Assembly: GCA_029204225.1 (NCBI GenBank)
Contig: CM055098.1
Span: 52,534,728-52,598,727 of the forward strand
Direction of reading: 5' to 3'
DNA: 64,000 nt
DNA from: Diphasiastrum complanatum
Lineage: Eukaryota > Streptophyta > Lycopodiopsida > Lycopodiales > Lycopodiaceae
The position numbers were made by a program, and so were the translations under genes. Shown here in pieces: positions 1 through 10,165 of this stretch; within the stretch, counting starts at the first letter, position 1, and every line of letters begins with the position of its first letter. The notes under the pieces are model-generated. The model did no database searches. It had not been told where the DNA came from and was given only the letters and a program-made list of their open reading frames with translations.

Positions 1-845
1 GAGTTCAAACAGTTGCTAAATCAACTGGTTGCAATAGGGTCACCTATCTCAGAAGAAGACTCTACCATGTCTCTTCTTGCCAGTCTTCCATCCTCCTACG
101 ACAATTTAGTGTTGCTTCTTAGCAATACTCCTACGCTGTCTTTCCAAAAATTGACAACAAGTCTGTTGCAGAAAGAAGTTAGGAGGAAAAGCTTGTCTAC
201 AACAATGAGTACCAAATCCATGACACTCTACTCAAACAAGCAACAGTCCAAGAAGAAGAAAGGCTTTAAGGATAAGAAGACAAAGGCAGACCAACCAACA
301 ACATCACAACCACAATAGCAGCAACATAGTCAATCATCGTCCAAGACCAAGCTATTTTGCAGATACTGCAAAAGAATCAACCACAACATCAAAGACTGTC
401 ATATTCTCAAGCATAATGAAGCAAGGAAGAAGATGCAGCAGCATCAAGAAGGCAACTCTGACATAATCAGAGGTTTCCAAGATGATGATAAAGCACTGAT
501 GGTTCAAGATCAACATAATAGAGATGCCCATCAATGGTATCTCGATTCAGGTGCTTCTCAGCACATGACGCCATGCAAAGACTCTTCACTACACTCATAG
601 CTACAGAATCAAAGTATATCTTCTTTGGTGACTCCAGTTCACATCAAGTCGAAGGCCAAGGCTCTATTCGACTACAATTCTCCAATGGCATCACTAGGCA
701 ACTTAATGGTGTACTTTATGTACCCAAGTTAACTAAGAACCTATTGTCTATTAGCAAGATCACAGATCAGGGCTATAGAGCCATGTTCACTGCCAACCAA
801 TGTACTATTTTAGATGAGAATTCAAAAGAAATCCTCTTTGCTTAA
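1..845 (+). pseudogene. copia gag C-terminus and protease, C1
   Basis: The frame starts inside gag, with the copia gag motif LPSSYDNLV near 90-115. It meets a TAG at 316-318, then continues in the same frame to a CCHC zinc knuckle (CRYCKRINHNIKDC, about 357-398) that binds genomic RNA in this family. The protease active site follows as WYLDSGASQHM (about 535-567), with Asp-Ser-Gly intact. A frameshift near 580-600 moves the rest (FGDSSSHQVEGQG, LYVPKLTKNLLSI) to another frame that ends at 845. The start of the gene is not in the window. Not functional as read. Confidence 0.85.
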
Positions 846-1720
846 AAATTTGTATATACAGAGTCATGATTTTTCACTTTCTATGAGCTGTTCAGATGCT
901 AATTTATGGCATCAAATATCAGGTCATCTAAACATGTGTTCAATCTTGTATATGCATCATAACAAAATGGTTACTACAACTAATCAATTTGTCTGTGAAA
1001 ATTGCTTACTAGGAAACCTAGAACTAGATTTCCAAGAGGACAAGCCAAAAGGATGAAGTTCATTTTGTCACTGATACATAGTGACTTATGTGGTCCTATG
1101 AGCGTACCTTCATTGGGTCAAGCTCTATATTTTATTACATTCATTGATGACTACTCTCGATTTACCAGAGTCATGTTCATAAAGAACAAGTCAGAAGCAT
1201 TTAGTTGCTTCAAAGATTTCAAGCATACGCCGAGAATCAAACTGGTGTGAGGATCAAGGCCCTACAATCTGATTCAGGGGGAGAGTACTTATCAAATGAG
1301 ATGAAGGACTACCTATCTTCATGTGGCGTGCATCATCAGTTTACTACGAGCTACACTCCACAACAAAACGGAGTAGCTGAGCGGAAGATCCACACACTGT
1401 TGGAAGCTGCACGATCCATGACAGTCAACGCGCATCTACCTCAAACCTTTTGGACAGAAGCGATCTCTACAGCTTGCTATCTACAAAATTACTCTAGCAC
1501 TAAGGCAGTTGATTCCAAGACACCATTTGAATCCTACTATGGCTACAAGCCAAGTTTGAAACACCTACATGTTTTCGGATGTCTTTGCTATGCACAAGTA
1601 CCGTCTAATCTGAGAAGAAGATGGGGACCCAATAAGCTGCAAAAACATCTTCATCGACTATTGGACAATATACGATGTTGTTACGGGCCAGATCTCAGTC
1701 AGTCTTGACGTTGTCTTTCT
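846..1720 (+). pseudogene. copia GAG-pre-integrase and integrase, C1
   Basis: The pre-integrase motif LWHQISGHLN lies near 904-935 with a zinc-binding CENC near 993-1005. The integrase core begins at HSDLCGPM (about 1077-1100), giving the first catalytic Asp. The second lies in [10 protein letters not shown] (about 1264-1293) and the Glu in QQNGVAERK (about 1361-1387), so the DDE triad is recognisable. The conserved [22 protein letters not shown] follows near 1518-1580 as part of the C-terminal region. At least three frame changes (around 1050, 1235 and 1620) inactivate it. Confidence 0.85.
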
Positions 1721-1953
1721 TGAAGACAAGTATCAAGAGTTCATCCCCAACGGCTCCACTTACCATCGATGGGCCTAGATCCACGATTGTTCAACCACAA
1801 GATGCTACGATCTCAGTCATTCACCAAGGAGAATCATCCACTCAAGCACCTGTAGTAAGAAGGTCTGCAAGACAACAATAGTAACCTGATTGTTTCACTC
1901 CTCAGACATTCATCAGTCATGATGAACCGACCACTGTTGCAGAAGCACTATCA

Positions 1954-3345
1954 ATGCCCGATGCAGACAAATGGAAAGTTGTCATGAATGCTGAGTATCA
2001 GTCTGTAATGAAGAACAAGACCTGGAGTCTTGTCAATCCTCCTACAAGTGTAAAACCAATTGACTCCAAGTGGATCTTCAAGCTGAAGCTTAAATTGGAT
2101 GGATCAATATCCAAATGGAAAGCTAGACTGGTTGTTAAAGGATTTGAACAAGTATATGGGATAGACTACACTGAGACCTTTAGTCTAGTGGTAAAGCATC
2201 AGTCTATTCGTAAATTATTGGCTATAGCTGCTGTAGAAGATCTGGACATTCACCAGATGGAGACGTCCAGACGACATTCCTACTTGGATATATACAAGAA
2301 GATATGTTCATCTATCAACCAGAAGGCTACGTCCTTCAAGGCAAGGAGAATCTAGTATGTAATCTACATAAGGCATTATACGGTTTGAAGCAAGCTCCGA
2401 GGGCCTGGTACGATAGAGTAAATCATTTCTTGTTGTAGTACGACTTTGCCTCCTGTTCCGCAGATTCAAATGTGTATCTAAAATGAAAAGGGCCAAGCTA
2501 TGTCATAATAGCACTATACATTGATAATTCTCTAATCATCAGAAATTCAAATCAATTACTACTAGAAACCAAATCCTTACTCTCATCAGAGTTCGAGATG
2601 ACTGATTTAGGTCTAATCCATTACCTACTTGGAATGGAGATTCACAGAGATCGCGCGAACAGAAGGATTACCATAAGCCAACAATCTGACCTAATCAATG
2701 TACTTCGCAGATACGACATTGAGGATTGCAAACTCATAGATTCTCCTATGGATCCAGGGGATGCAAGCTATCCAAAGACATGTGCCCCAGAACGAAGGCA
2801 GATCAGCAAAAAATGTGCAAGTATCCCTATCAGTCAGTCATAGGTTCTATCATGTACTCTATGATCTGCACACGACCTTATCTTGCATATGCTGTAAGCA
2901 CATTGTCGCAATTCATGTCCAATTCAGGCCTACAACACTAGAAAGCCCTGCAAAGAGTTCTAAAGTACATTCAAGCCTCAAAGCACTATGCCTTGAGTTA
3001 CAACGACAACACAGAAGCTGCACTCACACTGACTACCTATTCAGATTCCGATTGTGCAGGAGATGTGGATACCAAAAAATCCACATCAAGTTATATTTGT
3101 TTCCTTGCATGAGGACCCATTTCATGGAACAACAGAAAGCAGAAATACATTTCATTGTCCTCTATGGAGTCAGAACATGTTGCAGCTACATCAGCAATGA
3201 AGGAGATCATTTGGCTAAGGAGACTGCTGCAGGATCTGCAATTCCCACATATCGGTCCAACAATACTCCAGTGAGACAATCAGAGCTGCATAGCTCTATC
3301 TCTGAACCCACGTACTCATGCTAGAACTAAACACATAGAAGTTCA
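1954..3345 (+). pseudogene. copia reverse transcriptase and RNase H, C1
   Basis: The RT starts at KTWSLVNPPTSVKPIDSKWIF (about 2017-2080), continues through ARLVVKGFEQVYGIDYTETF and LYGLKQAPRAWYD (about 2375-2415). The catalytic box is LYIDNSLII near 2514-2540: the usual second Asp of YVDD is Asn, a change that should kill polymerase activity. MTDLGLIHYLLGMEIHRD is at 2598-2650. RNase H remnants with SDC.GDVDTKKS and ISWNNRKQKYISLSS lie at about 3046-3165, and a terminal THARTKHIEVQ at about 3312-3344. Many frameshifts are present. Confidence 0.85.
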
Positions 3346-3355
3346 GTCAAAGCCA

Positions 3356-3998
3356 TTGTTCCTAAGCAACTAAGTGTTTAGCTACACTTATCTAAGTTGT
3401 TTTTTGGGCCATTTAGGCACTTCCAGAAAGTGACACTTTTTGCAAAAAATGCGACACTACATTTTTACATGCAGTTTTTGAAAGGCGAAAAAGACGAAAA
3501 TGAGACACTGGATTTTTTCTCGCAGTTTCTGACAAGCGACAACTAGGGCAAAAAACGACACGATAGTTTTACACGGGATACTACAGAGACGACACTACAG
3601 AAATACATAGTATTCCATATACAGATTGTCTACGTCTTCACGCTGCAATAACAACTGTCTAATTAGGCAGTTAATCAGCTGTTAAGCAATCTTGTAAATG
3701 TAAAGCTAGAATAATGCAAGATCTGCCAGCTGCTATAAGTATAAATGAGCGATTGTAAATGCCATCATAAGTCATCTGACAAAGATAAAACGACCAGAAT
3801 GGATCATACAGTAGCTGACTCCTTAGAGTTAGTGATCATAGAGAAGATATATATATTTCAGAACGTTAGCAATTGTTTTTAATCTGTAAGTAGGATTACG
3901 CGCTTATCAGCGCGATTGTATTGTGATCTGATCATTGTTATCACAAATTTTTTATACAAATTCGCTATTGTTCTACATCCCTTTGCATTCTTGTTGCA
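3356..3998 (+). repeat. LTR-like sequence downstream of C1
   Basis: This non-coding stretch follows the RNase H remnant, where a 3' LTR is expected. It has a TATA-like run (tataagtataaat, about 3734-3746) and short CGACAC-containing repeats that faintly resemble the leader of the LTR family at 15892. A small stem (CGCGCT-TATC-AGCGCG) lies near 3900-3915. Exact LTR ends were not found: TG and CA dinucleotides can be proposed but no target duplication supports them. Confidence 0.4.
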
Positions 3999-4893
3999 TT
4001 AGACGACATAATCGATTATAAAGATGCGGTAATAATTTGTGTGACCGAAAAAGATGTACACTTCCTTCACTGTTGCAAGTAAGGGCATTTCAAATATAAC
4101 CTTGATTTTTGACGAGTCGGTAGAAATACCGTCCTTTGAAATTATATGCCCGAGTACAACCCCATGGGTGACCCATATTTGGCATTTATCAGGGTTTAGA
4201 GAGACTCCAAATCTACGGCAACGAATGAAGATTTTCTCAAGTGCGTCAAGATGTGTAGCTGCTAAGGAATGTACACCTAGACCATCGAGATAAATCTCCA
4301 CAATCCGATGTAACAGGTCTTGGAAGGCCAGGTGCATGACCCTCTTGAATGTTGAAGGGACATTGCATAAGCCAAAAGGCATAACATTATAAGCATAACA
4401 TTGCATGACCCCGTTCTCTGTGGCAAAGGCCATTTTATGTTTATCTTCAAGGGCTATTTGAACAAGGAAATAACCGCTGAATCCATCCAAGAAGTTGAAA
4501 GCTTCAGCTCTTGCCATTTCCTCTAAGATTTGGGTCGTTAAAGACAAGGGAAAATGGTCTTTCTTCGTAACCGCATTAAGGTTTTTAAGATCGACACAGA
4601 TACGAAGTTTGCCATTTTTCTTGGGTACAACCACAATGGGTGATACCCAATCGGTATGTTGAACTTCATAAATGAAGCCAGCATCTAGCAATTTCTTAAT
4701 ATCCTCATCGATCCTCTCATGATAGACAGAGTTACTTCGGTAAGGTTTAGCCCAAAAAGGCTTAGCGTTGTCTTCCAAAGGAATCATATGAACCACTACT
4801 TCCAGTGAAATTCCTTTCATTTATAGTTCCATGCAAATACATCCCTGTATTTGCGAAGTAAAGTTTCCAGATCAGAAAGTTGTTCGGACATCA
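3999..4893 (-). pseudogene. gypsy reverse transcriptase, A
   Basis: The minus-strand frame 4820-3999 encodes about 273 residues of RT. The upstream LETLLRKYRDVFAWNYK (about 4875-4822) is separated from it by a one-base shift. Recognisable blocks are DWVSPIVVVPKKNGKLRICVD, FLDGFSGYFLVQIA and VMPFGLCNVPSTFKRVM. The catalytic YLDD reads IYLDGLGVHS, so the second Asp is Gly. GHIISKDGISTD follows, then the connection region is cut at 3999. Apart from the active-site change and the shift the domain is open, suggesting an element of moderate age. Confidence 0.88.
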
Positions 4894-5236
4894 CATGCAT
4901 TCTCAAAGACTTGAAGAAATCTTTGAGGATCAGTGTTACTGTCGTACTTAGGTAAATCTAGCTTTGGAGTACGTTTCTTAGTACGCGGAACAATAGTTGC
5001 AAAAGCTCCGTTTAAGTGAGCTCACGAGCATGTGAGGATTTGGCAACATGAAAATGTGGGCGATCATATGGGGCTTCAAAATGCATGGGTTCCCATCTGT
5101 CGAATGGGTTGGTGGATGGCTCTTGGACTTGGGATTTCATCATGGAATATCGATTAAATCGAGCCTGTTTGGTTGATGGTGAGACCATCTCTGGTGGATA
5201 GTCCTCTGTGGAATTCGGATCGTAAGGATGATCCAT
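4894..5236 (-). pseudogene. gypsy gag N-terminus, A
   Basis: The minus-strand start at 5236 gives MDHPYDPNSTEDYPPEM and runs to a stop at 5012. A further gag block, PKYDSNTDPQRFLQVFENAC, lies in another frame at about 4955-4895. The corresponding gag of B begins MDQQNDPQVPDDYPYEI at 58753. Both share DYP, PSTN and PHF positions, which fixes the start codon and family. After NACDV the frame runs into the pre-RT sequence of the neighbouring domain, marking the deletion joint. The molecular role would be the capsid N-terminal region. Confidence 0.75.
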
Positions 5237-5335
5237 AACACTCTAGAGTACCGTAGGATTGTGGAAATAGGCCTCTTGGACTCTTTGGTAATTTAACTCG
5301 TTGGAATCCTTGTTCGGAATAGCGACCTCTTGGCA

Positions 5336-5900
5336 GTTGAATGCGGTTGGAACGGTTCAATGCGGTCTATCACGCGATCGGTTGCGGTTGGAATGGTTGA
5401 ATGCGGTCTCTTACGGTTGTATGCAGTTGAATGCGTTCTCCATGGTGCAAGGGTGGAGGTAGTCGGTGGAATGCGGTCAGACTGTGGTGCAAGGGCGGTC
5501 TGATTGCGGGCAGTTGCGGTTGAGTGCGATTCAAAGATGAATGTAGTTGGGGTGCTGGTTGGGTGCGGTGAGTTGCGGTTGGATACGACCAGTTTGGGGT
5601 TGAATGCAGTTGGAATGCGATTCAAGGGCGAATGCAGTTGGGGTGCTGTGTGTTTGCGGTGGGTACGGTGGAAGGCGGTCGCTATGTTCAACAACTGATG
5701 TGGGTGGGGTGTGGTTGAATGCGGTGGCTACTATGGAAAGAGGTCACTACGTTCAACAGGTGGTGGGGTTTGAATGTGGTGTATTGGGATTCAATGCAGT
5801 GATGACGGTTCAAGGTAGTCACTATGGTTCAATGTGGTCTTGGTTGGAATGCAAGCTGTTTGCGGTTGAATGCGGGTGTGACGGTTCAAGGTGGTCGCTA
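5336..5900. repeat. GCGGTTGAATGC-type degenerate tandem repeat in leader of A
   Basis: Plus-strand text is full of loosely spaced copies of gcggttgaatgcggt and its variants (ttgaatgcagt, gttcaatgtggt), about 10-25 bases apart. It lies in the 5' leader of element A, between gag and the 24-bp minisatellite. Element B has an equivalent G-rich stretch at about 58845-59340. Open frames crossing it are products of the repetition and have no coding support. Confidence 0.7.
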
Positions 5901-5938
5901 GGGCTCAAGGGTGGGTGGTTGGTTAATATCTGAGAGAC

Positions 5939-6290
5939 GGCTCTGGTCGAGATCCAAGAGAAGGCGTCGGCCGAGATCTAACAAGAGGAGTCGGTCGAGA
6001 TCTGACGAGAGATGTCGGTTGAGATCTGACGAGAGGCGTCGGTCGGTTCTAACGAGAGGCGTCGATCGAGATCTGACGAGAGGTGTCGGTCGAGATCTCA
6101 AAGAAAACCGTCGGTCGAGATTTTAAAGAAATCTGTCGATCAAGATTTCATAGAAATCCGTCAGTCAAGATTTTAAAAAAGACCTGTCGGTCGAGATTGC
6201 AGAGAAATCCGTCGGTCGAGATTTCAGAGAAACCCGTCAGTCGAGATTTCAGATAAATCCGTCGGTCGAGATTTGATCGATGAGCATCGA
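5939..6290. repeat. 24-25 bp minisatellite in leader of A
   Basis: About 14 units of the form cggtcgagatctgacgagag plus four to five further bases, tandemly repeated with drift from CTGACGAGAGGCGT to TTCAGAGAAATCCGT along the array. The core CGGTCGAGAT(C/T)T is the most conserved part. The array lies between the primer site at 6576 and the gag start at 5236 of element A. Because 24 is a multiple of three it opens spurious frames on both strands. Confidence 0.9.
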
Positions 6291-6565
6291 TTGAAATATA
6301 ACTCAAGACTTTATAGGATATTGCGAGTAGGTTCTGTCGAGAGTGAATGCGTAGTTTCAATAGGTGAATGAAACAAGATTTTGTCCGGTTCAGACGTGAG
6401 TCATGGAGCTCGGCTAGGAAAGGAGCGTGAAGCCTTGGTTGAGAATGGAGCTGTGTGTCGGTCGAGATGAAAGTGACGAGCTCGGTGATGTGATGTGTGG
6501 GAGACTTCAAAGCAGTGATTTGCAGCACAGATCGAAAAGGTTTGGCTCAGTTTAGTGTCTATATA

Positions 6566-6583
6566 GCTGTGGAAATGGCGCCA
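6566..6583 (-). promoter_or_regulatory. primer binding site, tRNA-Asp type, of A
   Basis: On the minus strand this reads TGGCGCCATTTCCACAGC, starting two bases inside the proposed LTR end. The first seven bases and several following ones match the complement of the 3' end of plant tRNA-Asp, as I recall it. Element B has the related TGGCACCATTGCC at 60015-60003, so the pairing of two diverged copies supports the call. Confidence 0.65.
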
Positions 6584-6585
6584 AA

Positions 6586-6615
6586 TGTTCACAGATTCCA
6601 CTGAATCTGTGAACA
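6586..6615. repeat. perfect 13-bp hairpin at LTR/PBS border of A
   Basis: TGTTCACAGATTC at 6586-6598 and its exact reverse complement at 6603-6615 are separated by four bases (CACT). The outer end coincides with the expected terminus of the 5' LTR of minus-strand element A, two bases from its primer site. The LTR body to the right appears truncated by about 6770, where plus-strand gypsy sequence begins. Confidence 0.85.
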
Positions 6616-6779
6616 GTTTCTTCTTGTTCTTTCATCCTTTTGTTACTTCTGCAGGTTATGGTTCTTTACGGTTTGGTCTTCTTATTAGAACGTTTCCAAG
6701 CAGAAGCATTTTCTTAGATTACAACGAGTATTCCCCAGCCTGTCAGTGGGGAGAGACAGATTCGTCACTCAGCTACATG

Positions 6780-8540
6780 CATAAACAAGTTGTAAAGGCA
6801 AGATTCATTTATTCCAGTGGTTATAATCATTGGCTAAGTCCAATGGTAACGATACCTAATAAAACTAAGAGTCTATTAATTATTGTGGATTATAGAATAC
6901 TTATATCATAATCAAGGATCATTCCCCCTTATTGATGGAGAAAGGGATTGGGAGAAGATCATATTTTTAATGAAATGGGGTGTATATACTCTCAAGGTTA
7001 TGCCCTTTGGGTTTTTAGATTCACACATGCCATTTAGAAAGGTGATGTCACAAGCATTTCACGAGTACCTAGACAAATTTATCAAGATATTTCTAGATGA
7101 TTTTTGCATCTACAACATTATAAAGCATCAACAATTACAACTAGTATGAAGAACTTTGAAAAAAAGTAATGCAACCAATATGGAGTTGAATCAAATCCAT
7201 CAAAATGTGTTTCTCATTCAAAGGAGATGCTACTTTGCCCAGTGATATCAACACTAGGGATGCTTGTTGATCCAAACAATGTTGAATTTATAAATAAGAC
7301 AGTTTTCTAAGGATGTGAAGGAGATGAAAAATTTTCTAGGCATTATCAAGTGTCATCAGAATTTTACCTTGAGCTCAAATGAGATGACTTTGCCTCTTTA
7401 CGAGTCCAACTCGCTCAAAAGAGACGTAAAATATAGAATCATATAAACTTAAACTTTCAAGAATCTACTACATGTCATAGTCACCAATCCAAGATTGAGT
7501 GAAGCCATTCCATATCCATATTGATGCATCTTGGTATGCAATAGGCTCTTTGCTGGCTTGTCTAGAAGAGATTAAGGTTAGAAAAATTCCTTATGATGGC
7601 TGGATACTTATGAAGGCCATATATAAGAAAAAATATAAAAGAAGATCAATGAGCTCATGATATGAGATCGTTTAAAATTCAGCACTTTTAGGACTTGGAA
7701 TAAGGTACCATGATAAACTACTTAGCTTGGAAAATATTCCCAAGTACATACAAGGACTTACAAAAGAGACAACTCATACTGGCAACCAAACTATATTAGC
7801 TCATTAATGAAGAACTTTGCAAGTTAGGAGGGGATGATAACCTATAAAAATGTGTGCAGCAAAAAATGTAGCATGTTATTCAAGTTGCACATTTTGAACC
7901 CGATGGAGAACATTTCTCTTTAGGATTGATAACCAGGAAGATATTTCAAGTTAGGTTTTGGTGTCCAACTGTAACGAGAGATGTCCATGAATTTTGTAAG
8001 ACATGTGATGTCTTTCAAAGACATGTGAAACCTAACCTGATTAAAAATGGTCCACCAATTCCCCCTAGTGTTTCTTTCCAATGACGAGGGTTGATATTAT
8101 TCTTCACAAGGTAATTGCTATATCATTGTTGTCACAAATTTTGGTACCAGGTGGGCATAACCTAAGGCATCAAAGAGCAGCCAAGGGTATGTCAATTTTA
8201 ATTTTTTAGAACATAATTATAATAATGAGGTTTGGCTATCCCTTGGAGCTTGTTATGACTCATGTGCACGTTCATCAATGAAGTCATTCAATGAAATACT
8301 TACACTCTCAAGAATATACACAAAACCTCCATTTTATATCACTCAAGGACTAATGGTCAAGCAAAGTCAACGAATAAACTCCAAAAACATTTTATTGCAA
8401 AACAAGTCCATGAAAAAGGTAGATTATGGCATGAATTTTGCCCTATGGGCTTATTGAATGGCGCATAGCATAAACTTATAAGGTTAGAACCCATTCCAAT
8501 TTAAGAAATTTCAACATTACTTATTGGGCTATGCTTGTAC
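6780..8540 (+). pseudogene. Ty3/gypsy pol remnant G, heavily decayed
   Basis: RT pieces are visible as FIYSSGYNHWLSPMVTIPNK (about 6808-6865) and FHEYLDKFIKIFLDDFCIY (about 7057-7115), the latter retaining the FLDD catalytic box. RNase H is only hinted at (7400-7830). The integrase HHCC zinc-finger region is readable as DGEHFSLGLITRKIFQ followed by FWCPTVTRDVHEFCKTCDVF (about 7896-8025). Short core matches such as a SRTNGQAKS-like stretch occur near 8350. Frameshifts and stops occur every few dozen codons. The order RT, RNase H, integrase marks gypsy. Both ends are indistinct. Confidence 0.75.
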
Positions 8541-8559
8541 TCTTTATGTTGATTACTTT

Positions 8560-9928
8560 TCATTGAAGTCTCTAGTGACTCGCTCTTTCCACGTCTAGTA
8601 ACCAAGCCTCCTCTAAGGGTGGTCTCACCCTAAATCTAGATTTACTCATCATCGATTGACTCATTAATAAATGTTGCATTGTCATCCCTTGCCTTAAAAT
8701 CCCTTCAAAATTGCATAAACCTAGTATTCTTGTGAAAGATGAACCAATGATGGAGTCAATTTGGATCCACCTTGAGTTGATATCTTGACTAGATTTCTTC
8801 TTACCAAAGTAAACTTTATGTGAAAACTCCACAAATTTTATACAATTGCTATAAGTGACATATAACAAATACAACCTTTGGGATAAGACATAATCAATTT
8901 TGATTATAGTTTTTTGATTTGTTTGCAATAGTGAATCATAATGCCTCACCTACCCACACAACACATTAATTTGCTCATTCCAAATTTTCCTTACAAAGGG
9001 CATTCATTTATTGCATGTTGTCCTCCTTATTAGACACATTGTAACTTATCAATCCAAAATCTTCTCTTGGTAGTTGTGCTTTAGGCTTGATGTTCGATCA
9101 ATCAAAGTGGTTATCACAAAAAAACGTTCAATCAACATATGTCATCATTCAAGTAAAGATGATAGAAAGAAACTCGAATCCATGATTTTTGAATGAAAAA
9201 AAGCAAGGATACAACAAGAATGAGAAAGCTGTTTGTCATCTCCTTGTATCACACAAACACTCTCATTTACAATGTGATTTTATTGGCGGTATAAAGGCCC
9301 ACTTTCAAATAGTCACTTAGGATTTGAAGGGGCACTTTTCTACCCTGTCCACCATAAAAACCTCAAAGAAAGGGTTGTCCTTTGAAAAAATCAACTTAAG
9401 AAATCCTTGCCAGTATGTTTTTGCCGTTTTTGTACTGCCCTAGCCACTTTTCTAAGCCATCATAGTCATGTGAATGTATCCTTAATAGCCACATACTATA
9501 AGGAAGTAACTTCTGGTATCCGCATTGCATTGACTAGCCAATGAGCTTAAGAGTTGTTACTACTGTCATTGCATACATTTTTCTTGAAATTTTATAGTTA
9601 GGAGGAATATAGAATGAGAACATTCAACATCGATATGAGCGAGGTTTCAACTATAATAAATGTCCTTGATATTATGAAGCAAGTTTGAACTGGACCTCCC
9701 GTGTGTTTGTGGTGGCTAGATGAGTGGATTAGTGACTAGTGGAATGTTCACTTTGGTGTGCTGCCAGAACTCTATGTAACTTGGCTTTAGAAAAATGCAA
9801 GTCTTGAAAATGTTGTTTGATATAAAATCATATTCCTACAATGACAGAAAAGTACACCGTGTTTGTTACTTTACTATGACACACATATTCTAATACAAGC
9901 ACTTATTGTCAGTCCAGTCAGCAACTAG
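8560..9928. other. no recognisable gene
   Basis: AT-rich sequence with no protein family I can recognise. A 125-codon minus-strand frame at 8572-8949 has no domain and directly follows gypsy G, so it may be element debris. Nothing else is supported. Confidence 0.5.
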
Positions 9929-9934
9929 CTACAG

Positions 9935-10165
9935 CGGACAATACTTCCCCGCAAGAGCCTGGCTATACCGGGAGAAGCATTCAGAGGTATTCTAATTGGT
10001 GCGAATTTGGCAGCCTATTTTGCATCTAGTAGTGCTACTAAATATGTGAGGAATTTTGTGGGCCACCTCCATCATTCCATGGATTCGAAGAGGCTGTTTA
10101 TTCTAGCTGGTCTAGGTTGTAGCCTTCTTTTTACCTTATTTTTGAGACTAGTCATTTTGATTTGA
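9935..10165 (+). CDS. possible terminal exon of an unrecognised membrane protein
   Basis: A plausible splice acceptor (ctacag, ending 9934) opens a 76-codon frame that stops with TGA at 10163-10165. It has protein-like composition: FRGILIGANLAAYFASSSAT, then KYVRNFVGHLHHSMDSKR, then a strongly hydrophobic C-terminal helix RLFILAGLGCSLLFTLF followed by LRLVILI. The end would suit a C-terminal membrane anchor. A stop lies just upstream at 9926-9928, consistent with an intron border but also with chance. No upstream exon was found and the family is not recognised. It could be a gene fragment or a pseudogene exon. Confidence 0.3.
   Translation, partial: RTILPRKSLAIPGEAFRGILIGANLAAYFASSSATKYVRNFVGHLHHSMDSKRLFILAGLGCSLLFTLFLRLVILI

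Larger units (their letters stand above)
1..3998 (+). mobile_element. Ty1/copia retrotransposon C1, decayed, cut by window edge
   Basis: Domains occur in copia order: gag, zinc knuckle, aspartic protease, GAG-pre-integrase, integrase, reverse transcriptase, RNase H. This order (integrase before RT) defines Ty1/copia. The 5' LTR and gag N-terminus lie outside the window. Several frameshifts and stops break the polyprotein, so it is a dead copy. It resembles C2 and C3 closely in its gag-knuckle region and is probably the same lineage. The 3' boundary is uncertain because the flanking LTR-like sequence merges into gypsy A on the other strand. Confidence 0.9.
3999..6770 (-). mobile_element. Ty3/gypsy retrotransposon A, internally deleted
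   Basis: Read on the minus strand the order is LTR end (from 6586), Asp-tRNA-type primer site, long repetitive leader, gag N-terminus, then directly the pre-RT region and RT. The gag C-terminus, zinc knuckle and protease are missing, removed by an out-of-frame deletion near 4893. RNase H and integrase are also absent, truncated at 3999 against the C1 flank. Gag and leader match element B at 57717-60015, so the two are one family. The Asp-type primer site and long leader suggest the Tat/Athila branch, an inference. Confidence 0.85.

Noticed and set aside
5898..6126. Arg/Ser-rich overlapping frames on both strands
   Set aside because: Product of a 24-bp minisatellite whose unit length is a multiple of three.
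8572..8949. 125-codon minus-strand frame
   Set aside because: No start context, domain or homologous copy recognised; lies at the end of decayed gypsy G.
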